From Bugula neritina (Eukaryota > Bryozoa > Gymnolaemata > Cheilostomatida > Bugulidae), in contig OZ037770.1 of the NCBI GenBank assembly GCA_964035545.1, positions 1,318,501 through 1,382,500 of the forward strand: a stretch of DNA of 64,000 nucleotides. Reading direction: 5' to 3'. Of the stretch, positions 39,101 to 51,571 are shown one piece after another (the first letter of the stretch is position 1; the number at the start of each line of letters is the position of its first letter). The notes below the pieces were generated by a model. That model worked only from the letters and a program-made list of their open reading frames with translations. It had not been told where the DNA came from and searched no databases. A program made the position numbers and the translations under genes.

Positions 39101-42100
39101 CCCGGACTTCCAGGAGAATTTGGTTTCTTTTCTTTACAAATATCAACCCTGTAATCGAAACAATACATATACTTCAATCAAAGTACATTTGTGGACTGTT
39201 TATCTTAAATAAAAATGTGTATATGCAGGTCACCACTGACAATAATTATTTTTTTAACGCTGCAACTTTAAAAAACATGCTTTTACTAAACTTTAACATA
39301 TGAATATTTCGAAGATTTTGAATTTTTAATTTCTTGAACTGAAAAATGTAATCTAAACTGAAAAGTTTAGACTTTAGTCAAAGTTCTATTCTCAGTTACT
39401 TTTAATAAAATTAATTCATGTAATCAAAACCATTAGGTTTAGCAAATGTAAGTTGAATTAATCTATTATTTTCATTCAACATCAAAAAAGCTTTCAATAT
39501 AGAAATCATGCAATTTCTAACATACATATAGTAAAACAACTCGATTGCTTATTCTATTTCTATACACCTAAAATAATAGCTCCCCTCTAAAACTATACTT
39601 ACTGTTTTATACTAGGAGTTGTGTACTCATTCGGTGAAGTTGGATCTGGAAACTTTAATGAAGGAGATCTGTTGATTCCCTCTTTTTCTCTTTTCACTTT
39701 ACAGCTTTCTGTCCTCTTGGGTTTGTTATCTCCTGCTACTGAGTTGCTAGCAGTTGGAGTTGTGCTACCTTGACTGTTGGCTACACTAAACGCATTTATT
39801 ATGTTCTCATTCAGCTCATCTACCTGCAGCGAAGAAATTAGGGCTATTAGTTTCAAACTTTAAATAATACATTAATATGCTATGCTTGTTTACTGCTAAC
39901 ATAAACTTATTGTAGTATATATTGTAGTAACATACTTTTTTGAAAAATTCTAGTGCCGTATCTTTTATATAAAGGCAATATTTGAACTTTTAACTATGGT
40001 AGCTGCTACAATTATTTCCACTGCTGCAAGTGTAATAAAAATGCTTGTATCAATATTATTCTAAAACTGCAACATAGTTTAAAATTGTTTTCTTTTAATA
40101 AATATTTTATTAATAAATAAAACATTTCTGGTTTACAGAGGGGCAAGCATCTGATTAGGTGAAGATTGCCATGCAAACTGTGATTATACCGTGTAATCAA
40201 AACTCTTCTATGAGATATACTGGTATATATATTTTACAAGAGAGTATAACTTCAAAAGATTTTTAGCACTAACTCTATTTAGCTGTAGATATACTACCAT
40301 CTCCAGCACAATTATTGTGTTTTCTTGCCATAGCTGCATGAACTGAACACACAGACGTAGGTAGTTCATTCAAGTTAATAATTTGTGCACATCCTGTGCA
40401 TTTGTTAGAATGTCTGATTAAAAATCAATTACTTTCTGAAGAATCATTCGGTGAATATTTGGAACGCAAAACAACATCTATTGACAAGATAATTTTCATT
40501 TTCTGTATGAAAATTATGACTTTCTGTTGGAAAAGAGATATTAACATAACACAGCTTATAATGTCTTTCTTGTATTATAATGAAATTAAATTTTATAGTT
40601 TATAATGACATATTAGGATAATATTCCAAATTGAAGCTTTGACTGATAACTTTGGAGTTATCATTCTTTCCAATTTGCTTAATTTAATATATAATTATTG
40701 CAATTTCATCCGCACTTTCAAAAAATTACCAACATTAAATGTAGTAAAACTCAAATAATTGGGTTGTATACAAAGAACCCTATCTATCACTATATCATGC
40801 TATATCATGATACAATATGATGTACGATATAACAAAGAGCCGTATATATCAGATGATATCATACTGTAGTCAAGTCAAATAATGTGATTCTCTTCACAAC
40901 TAAATACCTAATGACTACCAACATCTTTAGCTTCTAAATTTAGTATGCTCATGGCATTGAAGGAGTTTAATGTGCTCTAACCTCCATGAGAGATTTAAGA
41001 TATCAGCTGTTCATTTATCAAGGTTGCAGCTGCTGAAAGTTGAAACTGTAATTATTTTGAGTGATAGAGTTTATTTCTGTTATTTATTACAGATGATATT
41101 ATTTTATCTTTCGTAAATAATAGCCACACCCTCGCAATAAATCTTTTAAAAGAAATAAAATGAAATGGATCTATTTTGAGAAAATTTTAGAAAATTAATA
41201 TCTTATAAGCAAAACATCTGAGTTTAAATTAGGTTCGTAATAATGTATTTATTAACATGCTATTAGTTTTTTTAAATTACTAACCACAAAAATCAGAATG
41301 TCTTTAAAAAGCCTATTATAATTTCTTTGAGATATCAAGGTTCTTTTGATAAATCAAGGACTATTCATAATACAGTGACACAAAACTTCTTAAAACCAGA
41401 TGCTTTTTCAGACATTAATATAGACCTGGGTATTTTTAGCCCAGTGCTCTCAACACTAGACCATGACTTTTCCTTGAGCGACAGCTTTACAAATATGACC
41501 AGTTATCAATTTGCAAGATGCATTCCTAAATGATTATAAGAATTAAATGTTTTTAAGCAAGCATCCTGTTGTACGGCTATATAGGCATTTCCTGTCAGTG
41601 TGTATTACGAGGTAGTAACTGAAGTTACTTAACATAAATAAGTATGGGAAAGCTATGGTGATGTTGGTGTGTATATGAGAGAGTAAATTCAAATGTATAA
41701 GTGCATGTAACTTAGCAACGGAGCAAGTTTGTTGCTTTCCGGTGTAATTCTAGATTTTGTTTCCATGTTGAAGGAAATAGGCAAATGACCAACCTGATTT
41801 TGTGTCTAAGAATGAAGATCTTAATAATCCACAAAACACCTGGTGCTTTAGAAATTTATCACCAAGACATAAACAAAAATAATTCGTTTATAATGCTAAA
41901 ATGATTTGTGCCGCACATGGTGCAAAATTTGTAATTGCATAATGATCTGAGCTAGGTATAGGTATAGTTTTGTTTCAGACTATGAACGCTGCAGAAAGCT
42001 TTCTGAGGCACATGAAAAAGGTCCATATGCTAAAACCTCTGTCAAACTTGAAAATATGTACAGGTGGCTTACTCTACCACTCATCTCTATGTTAAATCTC

Positions 42101-45100
42101 AATGCATAAATATAACAAGTTAGGTAAAACTAACACCGTAATAACTGCTCAATTGACTAGTTTTTATAGTTGTCAGTTATTTGTTACTAGTTACTAGTTG
42201 CTAGTTGCTATAGCATGCAGTTGGTAGTTACTAGCCAGTAGTTGCCAGTTGCTAATTGCTTGGTGAAATTGCTGATTGCTACTTGTCATTTGCTAGTTGC
42301 TTGGTGAAATTGCTGATTGCTACTTGTCAGTTGCTAGTTGCTAGTTTACGGTTCTCTTAGAGTCACAAGTAGCTCAGAGAAACTAGAAAAGAATGCAGAT
42401 GTCAGTTACTCAATGGCCATCCCATCTTCTTTGTATCCAACGCTATTGGCTATTGTTCCCATTTGTCACAGTTTATGGGTTTACTTAATTAAAACTATAA
42501 TTAGATGTATTGATAAGCTTCCTATACTTCACAGAATGACAAAGAATGGGCTACGCTGTCATACAAGTAACACAATGAGGGTATGTAAAATCAGGGTGCA
42601 TATTGTACAATAATATAAAAAACCAGAGAGCACTTATCTAATACATCAAAGTGGATAGTAAATGTGGACCTATTAGTTCCACCTTTTTTTATTGAAACGG
42701 ACTTCCTAGAAGTTAATATACTATAAAACAAAAAAAGACAAATTAGAATTATTATGTTTGAAGGTAAAAAACTGGAGAACCAGTGGATGAGTAAAAATGT
42801 CTAGTGGAAAGATTTTAGACTAGATATTAAGACTCCTGTTAAGTGCTTGTTCAGTTGAGGAACATAAAACACGTTTCAATTTGAAATTCATGCTTACAAA
42901 CAACTGCATTTCCTGACAAACAAAACATTTCTAGCCAACATACAAATATTGTGATCAGCACAAAATGTATAACAGCTATTTGCAACTGAAAGTTTTTCAC
43001 GTTTCAAAAATGCAAACAAATGCGAATTATAGACATACAGCAAGCAACTTCTTTGCCCTTTAGGAATGTAACTGTTTAGATAACTGTGGTAAAGTAGCTG
43101 ACAAGGTAATAGAGCTCCTGATAATCTAAACCAAACAACTAATTTGAATTCACTGTCTAATCCACACATACCTCTGCTACCTTAATCCTAAACAATGTTA
43201 ATGTGTTTCTGGAAAATCAATTTCTTTTAAGAGTTGAAATCTATTTGAGACTCTAGAAAGTTGATTTAAAGTCCCATTATCTTGATTTAAGAGATGACAG
43301 CGCTTTAAATTGTCTGCCGAGCTGCACAAGTCAAGTGTAACATCTTATATACAGGCAGCTGTGGCCTAGCTAATGCCAGAACTTGCAGGCAGTTGCTGAT
43401 GTTCACAATATGACAGCTATTATAGACGTTTAGTTATAATATGGCCGAACCGAGAAGGCTTTTTACATAGATAAATAATTAATGCTTATCATGTATATTA
43501 TTTGTTACTATAACACACTACATTACACTATAACACACTACATTACATTATGCTACACTACACTACACTGCACTGCACTGCACTACACTGCATTACACTA
43601 CACTGCATTACACTACACTGCACTACATTACACTACACTACACTGAACTACACTACATTCCACTACACTATACACTACACTACATTACACTGTACTACAT
43701 TACACTACACTACACAGCACTACACTACACTGCACTACACTACACTACACTGCACTACATTAAACTGCACTACATTACACTATGCTACACTACACTACAC
43801 TACACTGCACTACACTACACTGCACTACATTGCACTGCACTACACTACACTACATTGCACCACACTACATTACTAAGTATTTTAAAGTGCTTTTACAAAT
43901 TTGAGGCCTAATAAATGTTGGTAATAAATTTTCCTTGCATGTGCAAACAAATACTCTTTGCTGCTTCTATTTTTAATTTTGCTGCTGTAAGTATGCTGTC
44001 GGTGGTTTAAAATACCATCCCAGACTAGGAAATCTTTTCAGACTTCAAATATACTTACATTAAAAAACTTCAAATACATCAACATGACATTTAAATGGCT
44101 ATTAAAAATTGCCCCATAGTAAAAACAACTTCTGTTTTCCGTTTAAAAATGTTATATGGTAAACAAGAAAAACTACAGAAAAGTATTATACAAAAGAAAA
44201 AGGCTCTGGTATTAATGTTCATCTCAAAAAAGTCAAGCCTCAGTTTCCCAAAAGCTAATTCAGAAATTGAAACTTAAGCTAAGCAACAACTTATGTCTCC
44301 CAATTTAAAAGAAATATACATCTATAGATTTTGGGAAATATTTTGGCCAACAAAAAATACTTAAAAAGTTTCATCGCTTTTGTTTTAAAAAACATTGTCA
44401 TTGTTCTTTTAAAAGTTTTTCCTAGGAAGAACAGTTTATTAAAACTATAGCCCTACAAACTTACGTATTCTGACGTGCAAGCTCTGAGTCTACTAGCCCT
44501 AAGGCTTTCCTTCCGAGAAAAATTGTTGGCACTCATTTCAGAAGATTTGTGAAGCAACATGTTATACAAAACATGGCTCTCAATTCAGAACTGGATGTTT
44601 GCCAAAAATGTAAAACAATGAGGATGGCCAAAAATCTTTTAGAAACGCTTCTTTAAACGTAAAATCTGGTTATTTTACTAGAATGAAGTCAAATTTGCTA
44701 CGTAGCTGATGCCGTGTTAATAAATGATGAATTTTCTATTCATCTACCTTAATAGGATGACTGAATGAATGACAAAAGTTGCTTCATTTGTGGCCACATT
44801 CCTAGACTAATGTAAAGGTTTCTCCTAGAATGCCATAGCTACCAAATTATCTCAGCTTTTCTGACTAGTGGGAAAGATGCAAACTGCTTTTATAAAACTA
44901 TGTAATTAGCAAAGCTATTCAAACAATAAGAATACAGAACTTAACGTTAGTAACTGAAAACAGGTTTCACCATACTAAAATTCTGCGTGCTGCTATAATG
45001 GCTTTATTGAAATGTTTGTTCAAAGCATCAACTTTAATTAAAAAATTTTAGTTCAACTTTGAAATAGCGAAAGTTATAAAAAACATGGTGACATATTATG

Positions 45101-48100
45101 TTCTTACAAATTTTACTGAATGTTGTTGATTTAGGCCTTAAGCAAATATCTCCCCCCATGTAAATAACCTAGCAGAAATCTAGACTTAGTATTGTGATAA
45201 TGTATAAATTGAAAAGAATTGTTTTGTTTCAGAAGTGTTTATAAGCAATACAGCCTAATCATATAACAAAAGGAGTAGCATAAACATCCACACCAAATCA
45301 ATAAAACTCTCAACTAATAATCAATAAAAGGTTAGGGCGGAATAGTGCGTTGTACAGGGCAGAAAACTCTAAAAAACATTTATAAACTACTGCATATAAA
45401 GGCATTGAGTTGAACTTAAGTTGAAATAAATGTTAGAGCATATATCTTACAAGCAGACAAGTTCAATGAAGCATGCAATTTACAGAGTTGGCAAAAAAGA
45501 AAAATTCTGCTTTCCTCATAAAAGAGTAGAAATGGTGCTTCTGAAGAGCCTTAATATATACCGTACCAAAAAGGTTTGAGAATTTCCTAACTACTGAACA
45601 TAATGATAATGTCTGTATCTATAATAAACATATCAGATATGACTCAGTCAGAAACTAGTTCAACCCTCAAATTACTTATAATTAGACATCAGAACAGCCC
45701 TAATTATTACTTATGATTAAATGTTGTTACAGCCCTAGTTATTATTTATAACACAAGATCATCCCAGCACTATTTTATAATTAAATAGTTGACATAACTT
45801 TACTCAAGTAAATACAGTCACCCTTACAGGACTACTATCATATAGGTGTGAAAGGTGTGAAATATTATACAGTCTTGCTTAGCATTATATTCACTCAATA
45901 CGAGCTAAAAAGCACCAGAATTAAGAAAAGCAGAATCAAGAAAGAAAACTTACTATACTCTGAGATGTGGTGAACAGGTGAACATATTGATGGACTTCTT
46001 CAAACCTGGAAGACTCTCGAGACAGGAAACAGAAGATTTTCTCCTCTTTCACAAAAGCGCAGTAGCTGATCTGAGTGAGTGAGTTAGCTAGAAGTACGAC
46101 CTACCAAATAAATCCCCAGTAAAAGGTAGAAAGAGAAAGCTGGATACAAGCAATTAATGTTAATGGAGACAAAGTTAACCACATGCATTTGTAATGTGGT
46201 CTATTATATAATTCCCAATCAATCTGAAAGAATAATTTTTACATTATTCATAAACACAATTCATCCTTAAACTGTAATTAACCTTCTTTACAATTGTTTC
46301 TCCAAAAAATTTCAATATAAACAATCAAAACTCAACTGCATAGCTAACTTTAAAGTTTGGAATTTTTTCTCAACTCTTTTAGACAATTTTGTTTAAAAGT
46401 TCAACCTTTAAGGATCCTAATGTTTGGAAAAAACTGAATATTCAAATAGCGTGCTCTAGTAAAAAGCTTTAATAAATATCTTCAACTAATATAATACAGT
46501 AACTATAGCAGCTGATATAGCAGTATAACTTCTCACCTGTCCCCTATGATCAGTGACCTTCACCCCAGCAGCGGATATCGTAAACAATACAGGCACTTTA
46601 CCTACGGTCAAGTTGGCTTTCTTCTAAAATGTGTGTAAATAACAAAACTTTAATCTACTTTATAATATAAAATGCTGTCAACTACTGCCACTCACTAAAA
46701 TAATTATTGTAGCTGTAATATTGACTTGATGTTTGGGCTTAAATCAACAATCAAAAGTTTTGGAGTTGCTTATCCTTGTTTCTCCATGAAAGTAAATAAA
46801 ATTGCAATAAATGATGTAAGTAATAAACTATAATTGATAATGCCAGAAAAGGCATTTGAACATAAATGCTTCTGTGCTACATGCAACTGAAAGTCAGGAA
46901 CCAACTGTTACCAACAGTTATGAAACAAGGAAATTCTTGCCATAACATATGCTAACTAAAGTTGTAGTGGTTTTATTCTGTAGATATTTGGACATCCAAA
47001 CAGTTTTGACATACATACTACCTAAATTACCTAAAACACTTCTTGTTATTACACTCTTTTACTTTCTATTGCATAGTCGGGACAAGTCCTATACACACTC
47101 ATCACGGTTGGTATCGCCAATAACACCGTAACTAGTTATTAATAAAAATGACACTTTTCTTTAAAATGTTATGGTACAACTAGCAGATTGATGTAGTGAG
47201 AATGCCATATTAATTCTATAAGTACAAGTTGATACGATATGCATGGACAAAAAATACTTAGAGGCCATAGCTCAAAGTCTTAAAATCTACACGCAAGTTA
47301 ATGGACATTTGTTTTTTTCCTTCCGTAGACCAAGGACAAACATGCAGGCTATCTTGAACTTGCTTCATGCTTAACGAGCCATCTGGTATTTCCTATTACA
47401 AGGTTAATCTAACAAGATCCTGCTCTCAGATTCAGTCAGAAGGTTAGCATAGCCAGCGAGTGAGGTTATTTATAGCTACTATGAAGAAGGAGATTAGTTT
47501 TTGCTCTTTACTAAGCTCCCTTTTTAATGATACTTTTCCTGTTCTCCGTACAATAAAAGCTCAATGAAAAGTAATATAGAAATGGTAGATTTTACTAGCC
47601 ACAAGTATTCTATTTAAAATGTAAACAAGAAATACTTTAAATGAATGTAATTCCTTTTCTTTAGAAGTACTTCTTTAAAGCATATTTGTTGCAAACAAAC
47701 AGCTCCTAACCCCCACAAAATGAGTTTTGTGACTGAGAATGCATGACTTGCAACTTGACCATTACTAATACCACCACCCTGTCTTGAACAGCAAGCGTGG
47801 AAAATAAAGATTAAACTTTCTTTTAGTAAAGGGAGTAAGCAGTAAGAATTATGCGCTATATAGTTTGATTGGGTCTAACTTGCCGTTAAAGTAATTTCCA
47901 TCAAAAGCCCTCATGGAAAATGTGAATTGAATCAATTTGATTCTACTGTGGCTCAGGGCCAATCATGACTAAAAGCTCTTTCTGACATCATCAAATGTCT
48001 TTCAAGAAGAGTTTTACATGGATTTAAACCCATGATAATTATTTCAATGTTCTATTATAACCATTGGATTGCATAGTTATAGTGTGTCCAGAATATTGTA

Positions 48101-51100
48101 AATAGTAATCTACTGGTTTCAGCAGCGTGATGCTAGGTCATGAGCTCAAACCCCAGCAGGCTCATTAATGATGTCACGGAGGCACATAATAGCAATTCTT
48201 AGTTATACACAACTATCAGACTATATTTTACCAACATGGTGAGAGGCATAAGTGACAGCCTTCCTTCAACATTTTGTACACCTAGAATCCTCATCACTAC
48301 CAATAGCTCTCACAAGTGTGATGCACTCAACTATGCAAACCAATAATACTACGAATGTGGACACGTAACTTATCTGGCATGCGTGAGCAGAAGAGTACGA
48401 TATGAAACCTTTTAATACAATTCAACAAAACCTTCCTATATACTCTATCCATGTCCTAAATATCCATGGAACTTACAACTATTAGCAACATGTAGCATGG
48501 TGATCTTAATTTACCTGAACGGCTTTAATCCTCTTTTTGATGTAGTCTTGCTGAAGCCAATCTTCAGGTTTTTTAGCTGCGTAGGATCCAAGATACTGAA
48601 ACAAAGTGAATATATACAAATTCAGTGCACACCAGACAAACAAATATGTAGAACTTTTTTTTAGCTTTTGTTCTACGCTTTTACAGCAAAACTTTCCAAG
48701 ACTTCATGTTTACCTGACGAAATAGTTGAAAACTGCAGATAGTGCTTTCTTTGTGTTTCGATCCTTTAGAAGATCGAAATAGATAGATTAGTCTTGAGAA
48801 AACAAGAAAATGTGTTAAAATAAAAAAGGGAGATAATGGGGTATTGTTCATTAAGAAAGAATACAGCTATTAGTTCATTAGAATGATAATGATCAGTATA
48901 CAAAGGGCACCTGCCAAGTACAGCAACCACCTTGCATGTCATCTCATACACAGTATCCAACCACCTTGCATCTCATGTCATGCACAACTAACTACACCAA
49001 CTTGCAGGACACAGAACTCAATCTAAACCCATTTTACATATTGTCCCATATAGGCCACCCACTTACTTTAGAGGTGGCAGTTTCCACTAACTACACAGTT
49101 ATACTAATGACTGACAGACAACGAGTAGAAGTGGTCTAGTGACTAGAGCACTGTCCTAGTAAACACTGGTTTGTGGTTTGAATCCCACTTAAGACCATAT
49201 GGTGATGTAAGTGAAGGGATAAAAGATAAGTTCTACTAAAAAAGTATTTCCACCAAAGGAACTTGTGAAATTGTTTTATTTAAGTGAGAGTTTCTATTAT
49301 TTCAAGTGGCAAATCAAAAAAGTATAAATTGAAATTTTGAAAAGTTGTAAAATCTACTTTTAGACTGAATACCCTTCATCGTGAAAAGAACATGGCTTGT
49401 TTATTATTATAAACTAAATAGAAAACCTTCTTATGTTATAAACACTTTGAAAAGCTGCTGAATATTATTTGACTTGGCCAAAGCCTATTTCTTTCTGAAT
49501 ACTTAGCTGTTCATACTTAACCTTTATTTTACAGAAAATAAATATTTATAGGTGATATATACTATTGAAAGAGCGACAGTTGGTAACTCTATCTGATAAA
49601 GGAATCTCTCAAATTTAGTCCTTCAAAGTAACTTTTCTTCTTCCTTATAAATCAAAACTACTTCAGTACTAATCCCAGGATTACACAAAACCTTGAAAGC
49701 CTAAGTTTTATTTTTATGTGGCTGCACTTTACTGAGGCATGACTGATGAGTCCAAACAAAAGGATTGATTTAATCATCGGCACACTAAAGTACTAGTATT
49801 TGCCAAAAGAACAGGTGAATAATTCAGGATACTGGTAATAATTTATTCAGTTATGCAAACTAACGCTACCTATTAGAATAATAACTTATTAAGTAACTTC
49901 ACACAATGCTGTGACTTTATCAAGCCGACATTTTAAATGACCTGCTAACAACAAATCTGGCAAGCTTTCCTTCACCTCCATCTGTTTAAAATCTTTGCCC
50001 CCACTTGGATTTAAACCCAGACCATTACACAGGGGTAGCTGAGTAAATTAAACGTTGCCATCTGTAGAACTTTTTCCAGTTCAAATTCTCTAAGGGCTTG
50101 GCAGGTTCTCTCCTACCAACTCTCATGGTACCAAAAGAAGGAAAAACTCTGTCTACTTAATCCTTTTGTCGATAACTGGTGATTACTAAATGCAAACACA
50201 ACATGATTAGTTTCTGAAAGAAAGTTTCCTTGTCAGCTGAAGTTTGTGTATTCAATAGCAACAGAGAACTATTAGAGTTGAACTTTCAATTATATGTATA
50301 GCCTTGTATTAGCGCATGATCTCAAAACTGATCAGAGAACGCTCTGACAGGTCTCTAATTATACATATACTTCTAAACATGTCAAGTCTGAACCAAAGTA
50401 TGATAATGGTTTTGTTTTTCGTAGAAATGTCAAAATGTTGAAAGAACTGAAAACTAGTTATTGGACATTGACTTTGATTTGTATGTTACTTTCAATTTGA
50501 TAAGATCCTGTACACTAATGACTTAGCCATAAGTCAGAACACTTTTAAGATTCTTTAAAGAGTTTAAATAGAATACCCATTTAAACAATACAAAACTGGC
50601 ATATTGCCCAAGATTTAGTTTGATGATCACCTTTGCATTGAGGAAAATAGTTGAAATCTAAATAGTTTAACTTTTCATTATAATTAAAGAAAGTTTGTTA
50701 AATAATTTATGTTGGTAGATGACTGAACACATGCATAGACGTTTTTCAGCTTGGTACTTAAAAGGCTTTTTCAGAGGAATTTACTGTTAAATTATTTTAT
50801 CCAAAAAAACCAGCTTGTGTCTTGAAAAATACATGAAACAAAAAAGTCTTTAGGAAGTATTTTGTAATAGAAAAGTTTAAAAAGGCAAATATTTTGATGA
50901 CAATGTAATTAGGCATGGTAATCAATCAAATTGAATCTTCAGTTATTTGGAATGGAGATTTAATGACGGGTTTTTAATTAGTCCTTTGCTTATAGTAATT
51001 GTAGAGTTGGCAAAGTTATTCAAATGAAGCCCAAATATTATGCATAAAGACAAAGCTTTTTAATTTGAATCAGCTACTTGAAAATATAAACAATCTAGTC

Positions 51101-51571
51101 ACTAAAAAAATCTCAATTTCATTATTATTATCCCAGTTTTAGAAATAGTGTATAGTTTGATCTTGAACCTGTTGTATGGTAGTGTATGTAGTACATACCC
51201 CATTCTATATCTTTGCAAAAACACATAGCATTAAGTATATAATGACAAAATTACTTTAGTTTTTTAGAATAAAAGCAACCTGCTGTTCCCATCTTAAAAA
51301 TCAAAATGCCTTGTTATGAGCTTAATCTAATTCTATAATTATTTAAGCTCTATAGCTATTTTTAGTTCACAAGTTTACCGTTTTTAAAATTGGAAATTTC
51401 TCGCCTAAAGTATAAAAACTTAAACTTCTAAAGTTGCATTTATACAATTTTTAGTTAGAGTTATATAAACGAAACTTCAGGTTTCTCACACACAAAGTTT
51501 TAAGTTGAAAACGTCTCGATTCCACTCACCTCCAACTCAAACATGCATAGTCCAGCACCAGCAGTAATCAT
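24137..51571 (-). CDS. PTB-SH2 adaptor protein (SH2D5-like domain order)
   Basis: Twelve coding exons: 51571-51530, 48595-48515, 46623-46537, 46100-45954, 39823-39603, 39148-39037, 38640-37969, 35272-34811, 30570-30416, 27552-27439, 25378-25204 and 24394-24137. They total 2526 nt, or 841 aa, and every junction keeps frame. Residues about 10-119 form a PTB domain (YLGSYAAKK, IKAVQ, PVLFTISAAGVKVTD, ISYCAFVKEEKIFCFLSR, VHLFTTSQS). Residues 120-690 are a low-complexity Ser/Pro/Asn linker with several Tyr residues. Residues about 690-785 form an SH2 domain (PWFQPKLNREEVLQ, then SREDLGSFIIRES with the phosphotyrosine Arg at 716, IAHYIIHRTPSQGFKIKG, SSLVIHHTIMPELLPCTL). A Ser/Pro tail ends it. The domain order matches SH2D5 and SHC, while the SH2 itself is nearest tensin and SH2D5. 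Likely a cytoplasmic scaffold in tyrosine-kinase signalling. Exon 8 opens an ATG at 35248, so an SH2-only transcript from there is possible. Orthology is not settled. Confidence 0.82.
24738..24805 (+). mobile_element. family II SINE body fragment
   Basis: Contains TTATTGGTGATGCCAAGAAA then GCATCTAATCATAAC and GCTCTTGTG, a diverged match to the middle of the family II SINE without its tRNA head. Confidence 0.45.
27251..27364. repeat. 25-bp tandem repeat
   Basis: Four full units plus a partial fifth, each AATGACTGACACATATGGCT followed by GACTC or GGCTC, in an intron of the adaptor gene close to the exon at 27439-27552. One unit has ACGTA in place of ACATA. The flanks decay into GACTGACT words. 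Confidence 0.9.
31116..31212 (+). mobile_element. tRNA-derived SINE, family I (diverged)
   Basis: Has a leader end (TTACCTAGTAGCCCC), A box (GCGATGTAGTAGTTAGCA), B box (GTGGTTCAATTCCCAG) and T-rich tail. The acceptor and anticodon arms no longer pair well. In the adaptor gene's intron 8. Confidence 0.6.
42258..42339. repeat. 41-bp tandem duplication in a TTGCTAG-rich tract
   Basis: Two units at 42258-42298 and 42299-42339, each GCTTGGTGAAATTGCTGATT followed by GCTACTTGTCA and TTGCTAGTT, differing at one or two bases. They sit in a wider zone (42170-42350) of AGTTGCTAGTTGC words, in an intron of the adaptor gene. Confidence 0.8.
43511..43873. repeat. CACTA-type pentamer satellite
   Basis: About 360 bp of the 5-bp unit CACTA with CACTG, CATTA and CATTG variants, in the 6.1-kb intron of the adaptor gene. 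It gives a spurious His/Thr/Tyr/Leu-rich frame that is not a gene. Confidence 0.92.
47941..48080 (-). mobile_element. decayed family II SINE
   Basis: On the minus strand a B-box remnant (TGGGTTTAAATCC) is followed by AAAGACATTTGATGATGTCA and then AGAAAGAGC, in the same order as the family II tRNA part and body. Heavily diverged. Confidence 0.4.
49122..49215 (+). mobile_element. diverged family II SINE head
   Basis: Carries AAGTGGTCTAGTGACTAGAG, then TGTCCTAGTAAACAC, a B box (GTGGTTTGAATCCC) and ATATGGTGATGTAAG, in the order of the family II head. Confidence 0.6.

Noticed and set aside
42338-42613. 91-residue plus-strand open frame
   Set aside because: No splice sites, no recognisable domain, and it lies in an intron of the adaptor gene next to a tandem repeat.
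43550-43876. 108-residue His/Thr/Tyr/Leu-rich open frame
   Set aside because: Translation of the CACTA pentamer array with no splice sites or conserved features.
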